Shown: positions 10,403 to 19,648 of the stretch, in pieces
How the letters are laid out: every line of letters starts with the position of its first letter
How positions within the stretch are numbered: position 1 is the stretch's first letter
From: Sulfitobacter faviae
GTDB taxonomy: Bacteria; Pseudomonadota; Alphaproteobacteria; Rhodobacterales; Rhodobacteraceae
Assembly: GCF_029870955.1 (NCBI RefSeq)
Contig: NZ_PGFQ01000003.1
Coordinates: 65,678 to 129,677, forward strand
DNA: 64,000 nt
Reading direction: 5' to 3'
Translations under genes and position numbers: made by a program
The notes under the pieces: generated by a model
Told to the model about the DNA's origin: nothing
Database searches by the model: none
What the model saw: only the letters and a program-made list of their open reading frames with translations

Positions 10403-10618
10403 TTCTGCGACCCCTCCAGCCCCTGGCAGAAAGGCACAGTCGAGAACACTAACCGACGCCTTCGAAGGTGGCTGCCCCGCAAACGCGACATCCGGCAATG
10501 CACAGATCACGATATGAAGGTGATCTGTGATCGCCTCAACAACACGCCACGAAAGTGCCTTGGATGGAAGACCCCAGCCGAGGTCTTCCGCGAAAAGATA
10601 TTGGAGGAAATGCGATAA
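10403..10618 (+). pseudogene. IS30-family transposase, 3' part
   Basis: It resumes at FCDPSSPWQKGTVENTNRRLRR, the catalytic-Glu block of IS30 transposases, and ends with TPRKCLGWKTPAEVFREKILEE, the family C-terminus. The frame is open upstream into the nested IS, but that part is not native. Together with 8385-9103 it makes one complete transposase. Confidence 0.85.
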
Positions 10619-10810
10619 CATCCCTACCCTGATCCCAACAAGAGTCGCGGTTCACGTATCGCTCACACCCATAGCGCGCACTGCAAAGGTTTAAGCAGAG
10701 GGACGGACGAGCGCTTGTCTCACGGTCTTTAGAACGCACAAATTGCTCTTGCAACCAGCACGGTCCTGTTCTCTAGTATTTTCACATTCATGAACAACGG
10801 TGTTATCCAT

Positions 10811-11017
10811 ATGCAGGTCAGCGTCCGCGATAATAATGTCGATCAGGCTCTTCGGGTTTTAAAGAAAAAGCTTCAACGCGAAGGCGTTTTCCGCGAAATG
10901 AAGCTCAAGCAGCACTTCGAGAAGCCTTCTGAGAAGAAAGTTCGCCAACAGGCCGAAGCGATCCGCCGAGCTCGCAAAGCGGCGCGCAAGCGCTTGGAGC
11001 GTGAAGGCGTGATGTAG
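10811..11017 (+). CDS. rpsU: small ribosomal subunit protein bS21
   Basis: The 68-residue [21 protein letters not shown]... is a textbook alphaproteobacterial bS21, with the basic C-terminal helix ending [10 protein letters not shown]. The ATG at 10811 is chosen because bS21 begins at MQV; an in-frame ATG at 10790 would add seven residues. bS21 sits at the 30S platform and affects initiation. It is flanked by the IS pair on one side and by a terminator on the other, so it is monocistronic. Confidence 0.95.
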   Translation: MQVSVRDNNVDQALRVLKKKLQREGVFREMKLKQHFEKPSEKKVRQQAEAIRRARKAARKRLEREGVM

Positions 11018-11064
11018 CTCTACCGAAACACATAACTTAGAAAATTGCCTTTAGGCGTGAGTTC

Positions 11065-11089
11065 CCATTTAAAGCAAATGGCTTTTTTT
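11065..11089 (+). terminator. rho-independent terminator of rpsU
   Basis: CCATTT (11065-11070), loop AAAGC, AAATGG (11076-11081), then C and seven T (11083-11089). It lies ~50 bp after the rpsU stop. Confidence 0.75.
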
Positions 11090-11100
11090 CCCGAGTGGGC

Positions 11101-11853
11101 TCAGTAGTTGACCTGCTCGTAGCCATATCTGCCCTCGTAATCCCGCCACTCGACGAACACCGAACGGTGGCGGACGCTCGGACAATTGTCGCCCCATCTC
11201 TCCAGCCCTACATGATCTTTCGGCAAGGTTCCAATTGATGAACGCTGCCAAGAGAAGTCTCCTTGTACTCCATAAGTTCCAAGTACAACGATCGCGCTCC
11301 GCTCGCAGTCCCCCTCGCTGCCTGCCTCGTATTGTCGAGCGTGACGCACATCAAAGATTCGTATCGAACGCACGAATTTAAACTCCGGACCGCTGATGTC
11401 GATGTCGGCGCGTTCTTGACCAAGCGTAATAGAAAAGTCACTCCTCTTATCAGCCGTTTCAACCCTTTCCGCCGGGAACACGCTCGTCGATGACAGGCCG
11501 ACTTCCTGAGATGGGGCAACGGTAATCGTCTGGAGCAGCGGATGACGCGGTCTATCGAACAGAATGTCGAAGATACGGCCGCCATCTTTACCAGTGCCAT
11601 TGATGTCATGGGATGCTCTCATCGGACAACGCCATATCTGCAACGGAGGCTCTACCGGCCAGGGTGTTATTCTTCGAATGAATTTAGCGCGGGCTCGTGA
11701 GCATGGCGCTGACGCGGGCCAGCCGCCCGAGAGACAAAGCAGGATCGCGCAATCGATCGGATAAGTTTGCGCCCTACTCCGCTCGACCGTTCCGAAAAAA
11801 GATGTGGAGCCAAGAGCGACAAGGACGACGAAACGAGTAAGCGCTTTGGGCAT
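11101..11853 (-). CDS. secreted/periplasmic hypothetical protein of the conjugation region
   Basis: The ATG at 11853 gives MPKALTRFVVLVALG..., a signal-peptide-like N-terminus with probable cleavage after SRAQ; an upstream in-frame ATG (11910) would bury that signal. The mature part has a paired-Cys segment (YPIDCAILLCLSGGWPASAPC) followed by a beta-rich region of about 190 residues. I do not recognise a family with a known role. It is transcribed away from rcgA/virB, and a copy of the AATATACTATTG motif lies upstream (11916-11927), which hints at shared control with virB. Confidence 0.65.
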   Translation of the reverse strand: MPKALTRFVVLVALGSTSFFGTVERSRAQTYPIDCAILLCLSGGWPASAPCSRARAKFIRRITPWPVEPPLQIWRCPMRASHDINGTGKDGGRIFDILFDRPRHPLLQTITVAPSQEVGLSSTSVFPAERVETADKRSDFSITLGQERADIDISGPEFKFVRSIRIFDVRHARQYEAGSEGDCERSAIVVLGTYGVQGDFSWQRSSIGTLPKDHVGLERWGDNCPSVRHRSVFVEWRDYEGRYGYEQVNY

Positions 11854-11915
11854 GAGTACTCTCCTACAGTTTTGGCAGGTTGACGGTCTCTCTGGATATT
11901 TTATATTCATTACAC

Positions 11916-11927
11916 CAATAGTATATT
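11916..11927 (-). promoter_or_regulatory. AT-rich motif shared with the virB promoter region
   Basis: On the minus strand this reads AATATACTATTG, identical to 15503-15514 and one mismatch from 47595-47606. It lies 63 bp upstream of the start at 11853, within an AT-rich stretch unlike the surrounding coding DNA. Probably a promoter or operator element; the binding protein is unknown. Confidence 0.45.
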
Positions 11928-11952
11928 TTTGAAAGACCTGCTCCGATGACTA

Positions 11953-12228
11953 TCAAGGCCTGCTAGTTTGGGTATGCTCGCCGCCACTCGAAAGCGCTTC
12001 GAGGTACTCGATCACTTTCACTGGTGTCGACGATTTTGCCTCTGCCAGCACTTCGGGATGAAGCGGCGGCTCGATAGAACCGGCAGGTACCTGCTCGTCC
12101 AGCCAGAGCACCGACAACTCAGAGGAATTCCACAGGTATACCCATCCAACCGTGCGCTCCCGATCATTTCCAAACAATCGGGCTATGGGCTCTGCTTCTT
12201 CTTTCAACAGTCTCACCACGTTCTTCAT
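11953..12228 (-). CDS. small hypothetical protein
   Basis: The 91-residue soluble protein starts MKNVVRLLKEEAEPIARLF and has a central WVYLWNSSELSVLWLDE block, with an acidic/amphipathic C-terminus. An in-frame TTG at 12240 is an alternative start. No family is recognised. It is divergent from rcgA and upstream of a secreted conjugation-region protein on the same strand, ~100 bp away. Confidence 0.5.
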   Translation of the reverse strand: MKNVVRLLKEEAEPIARLFGNDRERTVGWVYLWNSSELSVLWLDEQVPAGSIEPPLHPEVLAEAKSSTPVKVIEYLEALSSGGEHTQTSRP

Positions 12229-12392
12229 TCCAGTTTGCAACGACCGAGCAGGATTTCGATCACGTCAGCCATTTTCTGGCCCAGTGGATGGCGATCGAAT
12301 CACACTGCCTGTAGTTGCACTGTCGTGAGCCGCGAATTCACGATACGAAGCGAACGCCAGCGAAATAGAACGAAACGAACAACGGTACGCCC

Positions 12393-14008
12393 TTGATAAA
12401 AAATGGAAAATACTTTGTTCCTCCGTTGGATGACGGAAGTGACTTTAAGGAGTTGTTCAGACGGTTGAGCGCGGCCGGAGCGGGTCGGCCTACTGACAAA
12501 GATGGGATACCCTTGGGACCGTGGACACCCGAGCTTCTTGCTACCGCAATCACTCAGATCGAAGCCAACCGGTCCGGGATCGAGCTGCGAACAGTGCAGC
12601 TTTGGTACCAAGACAACGAGAAAGGAATCAGCGCCGAGAACATTCGATGGCTGGCAAGGGTGTTTGGGTGTGATGATCCGAAGGCGACCAGCGAGTGGCA
12701 GACGGAACTTAGTGTGGCCCGGGCCCGATTGGTAGCCAGGAGGCGAGCGCTGCGTGCGGGGTCAGACGGCCACGATGCGCATAGTCCTCCAGATACGGTT
12801 CAGAACGCGGCAATCGATGTTGGTACCGTGGTTCCGTCACCGTTGGCGCACAAAAGTGATGTTATTTCGCCGAGGCCGGGATTTAGCCTGGCGAGGACAT
12901 CGGAGGCCGTGTTCAACCGGGGATCCCCTTTGGATTTGTCGGCATCGGTGTTCGCAGGGGCCGTGGCCCTTGGATTTTCCTCTTATTTTTTGGGCATTCA
13001 CAGCATTGTTTATCCGCAGGCGAATGGTGTGATTAAGCAGGTTGGATACCTATGGGCGCCGAACTGGACACTCCTCTTCATGGTGCTCATGCCGCTATAC
13101 TTCGTATTCGTGCGCGATTTAGTGGTCTTTTGGAGAGGCGCAAGGCGGTCACAGTTAAACCTTGAAGGTGAAGGGATCGCGAATGACGACATGTGGATGC
13201 GAAAAGTCGTGGCCTTTTCGGTGACGTATTGGGCAGCCTTTCTTGTTTGCTTACCTATAGCTACTGTTCTTCAGTGGATCGATAGGTGTTTAACCCCATT
13301 ACTGACTCGCGATGCTGGCAATTACCCGGTGGAATGGGCTCGGTTGGCGATTGAGCGCCCCCACGTCATTTCGATACCGGAGGCGGTTGCGTTCACCGGG
13401 TTCGCCTATCTCTACATGGGTGTGGTATTTTATCTCTTCTTTGCGGGCTCATTTTGCTCTTCACAATTGTATACGATTTTTGGGAACTTGGACGAGATCC
13501 TGAACCTGGGGTAGATGGAGAATATCACTGGCAGTCCAATCAACTCGAACTCAAAATCATGCGCGGGATTTTCCGGTGCTGTATTCTGGGACTCTTGATT
13601 GCCTTATGCATGAAGCTCCAAAGCACTTTTATGCTTTCAAGTGAATCGACCATGGCGGGTTGGTTGACTCGCGATTTCCTGTCAGTCTTGGGAAATCATG
13701 AGAAGGCAAGCGACTGGTTCGAATACAGCATGCCGACGAACTATAGCAGCCTGCTGATCGTATTGGCGACCTGCACTGTGTTTTATATGGGCTTGTTCGA
13801 GTCCACGCCGCGTTGCGTCAGCAAGGAGACATTGGACATGGTCGAAATCAGAGAGAATTGGAATCATGTTGGCGCTCGTCGCCCTGCTGACCATCGTCTA
13901 CGTCCTGATCGGTGCAATCGCTGGTTTCTCGATCTTGCTGTGCATCGGGCTGCTGTCTGCAATCTACGGCCTGATTTATCCAAGCATCGATACATGACGG
14001 GCGACTGA
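12393..14008 (+). CDS. RcgA-like HTH plus multi-pass membrane protein, frameshifted
   Basis: Residues ~1-110 form an Xre-like helix-turn-helix region (RTVQLWYQDNEKGISAENIRWLARVFG). They are followed by a linker and at least five transmembrane helices. The frame stops at 13514, but adding one T to the run at 13452-13455 gives FAGSFLLFTIVYDFWELGRDPEPG and continues the membrane domain. The stop at 14008 is that second frame's; sequence past ~13830 looks like the shadow of the next small gene, so the true end is earlier. The layout resembles RcgA proteins, implicated in conjugation control in rhizobial plasmids; that assignment is from memory. Start codon TTG 12393 is uncertain. Confidence 0.6.
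13866..13997 (+). CDS. very small hydrophobic protein
   Basis: The 43-residue MLALVALLTIVYVLIGAI... is nearly all membrane-spanning and ends YPSIDT. An AAGGAGACA ribosome-binding site at 13826-13834 fits an ATG at 13838 better than this one. If the gene starts there (MVEIRENWNH...), an indel near 13866 must separate start and body. The same AAGGAGACA precedes rcgR at 14011, which supports a coupled rcgA-small gene-rcgR operon. Function unknown. Confidence 0.45.
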   Translation: MLALVALLTIVYVLIGAIAGFSILLCIGLLSAIYGLIYPSIDT

Positions 14009-14025
14009 CCAAGGAGACAAACAAA

Positions 14026-15032
14026 GTGTATCATAGCTGGCTCGATCGTTGGGATGAGCGACGCGCAGAGCGGGGGACGAAGTAAAGAGGCGGACAGATT
14101 TCGCTCTGGACACTGAACTTGCCTTCCCTGGCTCCGGACATCCGGCAGGTATCGAGGCCTTCTGTCAACTTGCAGACCAGGCTGTTGAGGACCCAACCTA
14201 TTTCGATGAACCGGGTAACAACGACTTGGTCGTCGAACGCAAAGGAGATTGGGCCAAATTTCCTTCAGGAATTTCTACTGACGTCGCAGAGAACAATCTC
14301 GTCTGGGCGAAAGTAACAGAAAGCAGATCATTCGATAAAGCTTTGGTTGTGTTTCACCATTGGAATGCAAGCGCGCGGTATCAACAGATGGCGAACTTTT
14401 TCTCCCGGCGTGGGATCACGGTAGTCGAGATGGCACTGCCGTATCACTTCGAACGTAGCCGTCCCGGCGCCGATTATGCCGACTACATGCTAAGCCCGAA
14501 TCTCGGACGGACGACTCAATCCGTGAGACAGGCGGTATGGGATGGTCGAAAGCTTATACGGTGGCTAAAGGAGCAAGGTTATAAAGAGATTTCTGTACTC
14601 GGAATGAGTCTGGGTTCCTGGGTTGCCGGGTTGATTGCCGCCCATGACAAAACTGTTTCAAAAGCTGCGCTATTTCTCACGGCCGGAAGTCTTGCGGACA
14701 TGGTGTGGACCGGGCGCGCAACGCGAACGATTTGCGAGAGCCTTCAACCCGTGATCGAATTGGGCGACCTCAGAAGGGCTTGGGGACCACTAAACTTGGT
14801 AAACCATGCGCATCATCTGGCGCGGGACAATCTCGAACTTCAGGTAGTATTGGCCAAACGAGACAAGGTGGTGCTGCCGGAGCTTTCTGATAGGCTGATT
14901 CAAGGGCTGAAGCACGCCGGGGCCGCGCCCAGCATATTGAAACTGAATTGCGGCCACTATTCACTGTCCATGCCGCCCTACATTGTGTCGGCCGGCCGAA
15001 GCGTGGCTCGCATGTTGAAACCCGGCCCCTAA
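14026..15032 (+). CDS. RcgR-like alpha/beta hydrolase (possible quorum-lactone hydrolase), one frameshift
   Basis: GTG 14026 follows AAGGAGACA (14011-14019) and gives MYHSWLDRWDERRAERG. One G missing from the run 14072-14076 breaks it; adding it continues DEVKRRTDFALDTELAFPG into the long frame. The core is an alpha/beta hydrolase: VFHHWNASARYQ oxyanion region, nucleophile elbow GMSLGSWVAG, and a late NCGHYSLSM with the catalytic His. From memory this matches the RcgR family found beside RcgA on type IVa-like conjugative plasmids, where it affects transfer frequency. Substrate is not proven from sequence. Confidence 0.65.
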
Positions 15033-15135
15033 GCCGCTGACGTCGAGACTGGAACGGGTTCTCGGCTGAATTGAGCCCGTAGCCCAGTTATCGAATTCGG
15101 AACCCGCGACTCGGGCCAAAAGTTTCGCCCCGAAG

Positions 15136-15396
15136 TTATCGGTGAAGCGAGCCCAAGAAGCGCCCATATTCCTCGCTGACTTCGCGCGCTTCCTCGAAGG
15201 CGCGAGCACGCTCCTCGTCGAGGCAGCGAAAATAGTTCTGTATGTCGCGGAAGTAGAGCTCGAAGTCATGACGGAGGATGGTCACAAATTCCGCGACAAC
15301 CTTCTGATCTCTTGGAACAAATGGCCGAGGCGGAGGGATGCATGGTTCGGCGAGCGCCGGACAACCGACAAGCGAAAGCAGACCGAATGTGCGCAT
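15136..15396 (-). CDS. small secreted conjugation-region protein
   Basis: From ATG 15396 the protein starts with a signal peptide (MRTFGLLSLVGCPALA) and matures at EPCIPPPRPFVP; an ATG at 15456 would place 20 charged residues before it. The remaining ~65 residues are helical, with a Cys pair overall (PCIPPP, YFRCLDDER-like YFRCLDEERARAFEEAREVSEEYGRF). Similar small proteins occur beside virB operons of alphaproteobacterial plasmids, but I know no function. It is divergent from the virB operon. Confidence 0.6.
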   Translation of the reverse strand: MRTFGLLSLVGCPALAEPCIPPPRPFVPRDQKVVAEFVTILRHDFELYFRDIQNYFRCLDEERARAFEEAREVSEEYGRFLGSLHR

Positions 15397-15484
15397 CAAA
15401 GGCAGGATGCGCAACCGAAGATAGCCAAAGCCGCTTAAATCCTTGAACGAGCGCATGTTACGTGCCTAAAGGTATCGGATCAAC

Positions 15485-15529
15485 GTATACCGCAAAAATT
15501 GTAATATACTATTGCGGTCATAAGTATAC
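15485..15529. promoter_or_regulatory. AT-rich dyad in the virB / 15.1-kb divergent promoter
   Basis: An inverted repeat ACCGCAA (15489-15495) / TTGCGGT (15512-15518) encloses AATATACTATTG (15503-15514). GTATAC occurs as a direct repeat at 15485-15490 and 15524-15529. The site is ~60-100 bp upstream of both divergent genes. Likely operator/promoter for conjugation genes; the regulator (perhaps RcgA) is inferred only. Confidence 0.5.
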
Positions 15530-15585
15530 TATCGTAACTCTGGGCTTCAAGTAGGAATGCCTAGGGTCGCGCCATTGGAGAAAGC

Positions 15586-16622
15586 GTGAGCCGGGCCATG
15601 AACTGGGACATTGAAGCACCAAATGTGGTTACGGAAGCCAGGTTCCGCGAGCTCGTGGAAAGCGGCTACGGCGCAGAAATCCTGTGCCAAGAATCGGCAC
15701 ACAAGAAAGGCCCCAGCTATTACGGGGTCTGGATCATGCGTGTGGTCTCCAACGAAGGCGTGGAGAAGCTGCTGGTCACGGCCCGTACTCGGACGACCTA
15801 TAACGACATCAAGATCCGCGAGTTCAAGACGATCTCTGGCGTGGTGTCTTTCTTCATTGGCCTTGGTTTTGCGCATGTCGATCTGCCGCTTGAGGCGGGA
15901 CAAGCCGTACGCACAAACTTGCGCCGTCAGACAAAGACCCATCAGACAAGGGCGCTGGCAACTAGTCTCGTCTGTCTCTGGCTGGTCGCAGCACCTGCCT
16001 CAGCGCAAATGGTTCTTATCATGGAAAGCGACGGCTCTCTGACCCCGTCGCGGTCTCAGAGCGGTTTTGCCCGAAACTACAATGACGGCATCGGTCAGGG
16101 TTCGGCCTCCGATGGGATCGCGATCTACGGAGAGGTAGAGGCCGAGCAAGAGGGCGTCCAAGTCGCGGCCCTTGCCCGCCCGACTCCGCTGCCCCGCGCC
16201 GATGTCCTCTCCGGGATTCAGACCACGGCTTTGCGCTATGCCCGCCATCCTGGCCTGCGTCGCGCCGGGCTTTCCGTGACGGATTGGCTGGCTCTCTATC
16301 GAGCCAATATCGAGGTTGAGAGCGCCTATCGGCAGAATGCGATTTCAAGTGCAGGTGCCATTGGCCTTGGCCAATTGATGCCAGCGACGGCGCGCGATCT
16401 GGGCGTTGACCCGCGCGATCCGATGCAGAACCTCGACGGCTCCGCCCGCTATCTTGCGATGATGCTGGAGACGTTCGGCGATCCGCGGCTCGCGCTCGCA
16501 GCCTACAACGCTGGCCCGGATGCGGTCCGCCAGTATGACGGCATTCCCCCTACCGAGAAACCCTGAACCACGTGGCCCGTGTCATGGCCGTCGTGGCCCG
16601 ATTGGAAGGATCAAATTCATGA
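15586..16622 (+). CDS. virB1: VirB1-like lytic transglycosylase fused to an N-terminal plasmid protein, one frameshift
   Basis: The C-terminal ~170 residues are an SLT lytic transglycosylase domain (catalytic Glu in [46 protein letters not shown]) that opens peptidoglycan for the T4SS. A missing C in the run 16546-16550 cuts the frame at 16566; restoring it gives [25 protein letters not shown] and a stop at 16620-16622 overlapping virB2. Odd: a signal peptide (residues ~122-142, [19 protein letters not shown]) is internal, behind ~115 residues of an unrelated soluble domain, so two genes may have been joined. Start GTG 15586 follows GGAGAAAG; ATG 15598 is an alternative. Confidence 0.75.
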
Positions 16623-17012
16623 TGTCCCAACCTTTTTGGAATTCATTCCTCAAAACACTTATCGGCAATGTCACGAGAGCGCGCAGCGCGGCAGTGCATT
16701 GGCGATACCGCTTTTTCCAAACAAGTTGGATTTCAAACCTATTCGTCGCTGCGCTCGCCTCTTCCTGCTCGTTGCGGAACCGCCCTCGCGCAAAGCATCG
16801 ATCTCTCACCGATCCAGAGCCTGTTGCAAGGGATCGTGGATGCGCTGACCGGCCCGCTTGGCGTTGTCATCGCGACGCTCGCTGTGCTCGGCGTCTTCTT
16901 GAGCTGGTTCTTCAACATCATCGATCTGCGTCAGGCGCTCTGGGTGCTTGTCGGCATCGCCGGTGTTGCTGCCGCTCCCACCATCGTTGCCGCGGTCTTT
17001 GCCGGTGGCTGA
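16619..17012 (+). CDS. virB2: VirB2 major pilin, two frameshifts in the signal peptide
   Basis: The mature region, QSIDLSPIQSLLQGIVDAL..., has two hydrophobic helices separated by a short FNIIDLRQ loop, as in TrbC/VirB2 pilins. The start ATG 16619 overlaps the virB1 stop and gives [16 protein letters not shown]. The leader reads correctly only if a C is added near 16758 and a G near 16782, yielding AALALFLLVAEPALAQS. The mature frame alone is intact from 16668. Pilin for the conjugative pilus, processed after ALA. Confidence 0.75.
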
Positions 17013-17283
17013 GCGCTCGCCCCTCTTTCTCGGCCTCGTGCGCCCGCCCAAGCTTCTGGGCCTACCCATCATGTACGCCATGGTCTGGCTCTTCGGCTCG
17101 GTGCTGCTCTTTGTCTGGGTCCAGCACATCGCGGTGCTGGGGGTGGCCGCCCTGCTCTACCCCGTGCTGTGGAAGGCCGCGGACTGGGACCCGCGCTTCA
17201 TCGACGTGATGATGACAGCGCTGCAGGAAACCCCACCGACGCGCAACCGCTCCATTCACGGCGGTGACAGCTATGCGCCCTAA
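17005..17283 (+). CDS. virB3: VirB3 inner-membrane protein
   Basis: The 92-residue protein has the VirB3 pattern: a short polar N-terminus (SPLFLGLVRPPKLLGLP), one long hydrophobic hairpin (two segments ~20-62), then a polar tail. GTG 17005 overlaps virB2 by 8 bp. In this family the protein associates with VirB4 at the inner membrane and is needed for pilus assembly. Confidence 0.85.
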   Translation: MAERSPLFLGLVRPPKLLGLPIMYAMVWLFGSVLLFVWVQHIAVLGVAALLYPVLWKAADWDPRFIDVMMTALQETPPTRNRSIHGGDSYAP

Positions 17284-19648
17284 CAATGCCTTGGATGAAG
17301 CAATCGATCTCCGCACCATGACGCCGGACTGGTATGCGCGCGAAACACGCCTCGCGCATATGCTGCCCTATGTCAGCCTAGTCGATGACCGCACCGTGCG
17401 AACGCGGGTGAATGAGCTTTTTCAGTGCATCCGGCTCGATGGGGTCAATAGCTACACGACGGATGATGCCTATCTCGACAAGGTGACGGCGCTTTTCGCC
17501 CGGATCATCGCGCAGCTGGGGCCGGAGTTCAGCTATTACGTCCACAAGGTCTCCAAGGCGATCACGCCGGAGCTCGAGCCCATACGCGAGGAGAGTTTTG
17601 CAGGAGTCGTTGACCGTCTCTGGCGCACGAAACTCGAAACCAGCGGGTTGCGCGACAAAACCCTGACGCTCACGGTCATCCATCGCCCACCTCCCAAAAG
17701 CGTCCTGCCCTTCCTCAATCGCAGCGCCCCTAATCGCCTCAAGGAAGCAACCGAGAAACGCCTGCGCCGTCTCGGCGAGGCCGTAAGCGTGTTTGTGTCA
17801 GGCCTGACCGAGCTGAACCCGCGCGTGCTGACTTCCGAGAGCGGCGAACTCATCGGCTTTCTGGGCGCGCTGAATACCGGCCAGGAATTGCCGCTCTACC
17901 CCGCAAACACCTACGGTTTTCTGTCCTTCAATGTCGCCAATACCCGCGTGACGTTTCAGGGGGATCACTTCGAGCTCTCGGAAGGGGTCGTCGGACATCG
18001 CTACGGCAAGAGCTTCACCATCGGAGAATACTCGGAAGGCACCTCCTGCACCATGTTCGACATGCTGAACCTGCCGGTCGACATGATCGTCACGCATTCC
18101 TTCACGCCGATCAATTCGAACCTCATGGCGGGCCGCATCAAGCGGCAAAAGCGCCAGATGCAAGCGTCTCAGGACGCGGCGCTCTCGCTGATGGAAGCCC
18201 TCGACATCGCCGCCGATGATCTCGAAGCCAAGCGCCAAAGCTTCGGCGAGCATCACATGGTCGTGACGCTCTTTTGCGACACGTTCGAAGAGCTGCAGAC
18301 CCTCAGCGCGGAGATCGTGAACGCCGCCGCAACCGAAGGCGTGAAGATGATCGGCGAGCGGGTCGCCGCAAAGGCCCATTACCTCAGCCAGCATCCCGGC
18401 AACCAGCCCAAGCGCGTGCGTGCCAGCGCCGTCACCAACCGCAACTTCGCGGATTTTGCGGCCTTCCACCGAACACAACTCGGCAAACCCGCAGCACTTA
18501 CCCCCTGGGGCCGGGTCGTCACATATTTGCCCACGCCCGAGCAAAGCGCCTACCGGTTTTCCTATCACGAGCAGGGCTCGCCCGACAAAGAACCGACCAG
18601 CGGCCATACCCTGATCATGGGACGGCCTGGGTCGGGCAAATCGGTGCTTTCGGCCTTTCTAATGACGCAAGCCCGTCGCGCAGGTGCCCGGATCTTCGTC
18701 TTCGATTACCGTCTTGGTATGGAGATGGCGGTCCGCGCCAATGGCGGGCGCTACGCGTCTCTGAACGCCGGTCAGCCCACGGGCCTCAACCCGCTCTGGA
18801 CAGAGACCGATGCCCGCGGCACCGCCTGGCTCTCGGACTGGCTTGCCACCTTGCTCTACCGCGCTGACAAGCCCCTGACCCCGGCGCAGACCAACCGTAT
18901 CCAGGAGGTCGTGCGCCAGAATGCCCAGGCCACCAATCCGGCCCTGCGGAACTGGCGGGATTTCGCGTCGCTTTTTGTGTCCACCGATGATGGCGGCGAT
19001 CTGCACCAGCGCCTGCTCGAGTGGACCGAAGACGGCCGCTACGGCTGGATCTTCGGGCAGAGCCTCGAGGACACGTTCTCGCTCAAAGGCGATGTGGTGG
19101 GCTTCGATCTGACAGGCATTCTCGACAGCGAAGCCGACAAGGAGCGGATGGCGGTCCTGTCCTATCTCTTCCGCCGGGTCGAACGCGAGATCGAGGACCG
19201 CCGCCCCACCATCATCGTGATCGACGAGGCCTGGAAGGCGCTCGACAACGCATATTTCGCCGAACGGCTGTCGAACTGGCTCGTGACTGCGCGCAAGCAG
19301 AACACCGTAGCGGTGATGATGACGCAATATGCCAGCCAGCTTGAGCGCACCCGGACCGGCAAGACCATCGTCGAAGCCGTTCCGACGCAGATCCTGCTGC
19401 CCAATATCCGCGCCAGTGCCTCGGATTACGCCATGCTGAACCTCACGGAGAAGGAGCTCGACGTCCTTCTCAACACGGGCAGCAACAGCCGCCTCGCACT
19501 GATCCGCGACGATCAGGGCTCAATCGTCGTTGATGCCGATCTGAGCGCCCTTGGGCCCAATCTCACGATCCTTGGCGGCATGGAAAAGGGCGAAGCGCTC
19601 GTCGGCTCCGATTACCGCGACCGCCCAGATTTTTGGAGGCTTTCATGA
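17273..19648 (+). CDS. virB4: VirB4 ATPase of the T4SS
   Basis: The ~791-residue CagE/TrbE/VirB4 ATPase powers pilin extraction and substrate transfer at the inner membrane. Walker A GRPGSGKS is near residue 450 and Walker B TIIVIDEAWKAL near 646; the RQN..MMTQ motif (ARKQNTVAVMMTQYASQ) follows. ATG 17273 overlaps virB3; GTG 17264 would add three residues. The stop overlaps the next lipoprotein ATG (19645). The frame is intact over its whole length. Confidence 0.95.
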   Translation: MRPNNALDEAIDLRTMTPDWYARETRLAHMLPYVSLVDDRTVRTRVNELFQCIRLDGVNSYTTDDAYLDKVTALFARIIAQLGPEFSYYVHKVSKAITPELEPIREESFAGVVDRLWRTKLETSGLRDKTLTLTVIHRPPPKSVLPFLNRSAPNRLKEATEKRLRRLGEAVSVFVSGLTELNPRVLTSESGELIGFLGALNTGQELPLYPANTYGFLSFNVANTRVTFQGDHFELSEGVVGHRYGKSFTIGEYSEGTSCTMFDMLNLPVDMIVTHSFTPINSNLMAGRIKRQKRQMQASQDAALSLMEALDIAADDLEAKRQSFGEHHMVVTLFCDTFEELQTLSAEIVNAAATEGVKMIGERVAAKAHYLSQHPGNQPKRVRASAVTNRNFADFAAFHRTQLGKPAALTPWGRVVTYLPTPEQSAYRFSYHEQGSPDKEPTSGHTLIMGRPGSGKSVLSAFLMTQARRAGARIFVFDYRLGMEMAVRANGGRYASLNAGQPTGLNPLWTETDARGTAWLSDWLATLLYRADKPLTPAQTNRIQEVVRQNAQATNPALRNWRDFASLFVSTDDGGDLHQRLLEWTEDGRYGWIFGQSLEDTFSLKGDVVGFDLTGILDSEADKERMAVLSYLFRRVEREIEDRRPTIIVIDEAWKALDNAYFAERLSNWLVTARKQNTVAVMMTQYASQLERTRTGKTIVEAVPTQILLPNIRASASDYAMLNLTEKELDVLLNTGSNSRLALIRDDQGSIVVDADLSALGPNLTILGGMEKGEALVGSDYRDRPDFWRLS

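Larger units (their letters stand above)
8300..10670. mobile_element. IS30-family insertion sequence, interrupted by a second IS
   Basis: Two halves of one IS30-type transposase lie at 8331-9103 and 10403-10618, separated by an IS110/IS1111-type element. Without the inserted DNA the element would be ~1.07 kb, a usual IS30 size. Outer ends are uncertain: I place them by a weak inverted match, GTGAACC at 8318-8324 and GGTTCAC at 10649-10655. No target duplication could be confirmed. Confidence 0.65.
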
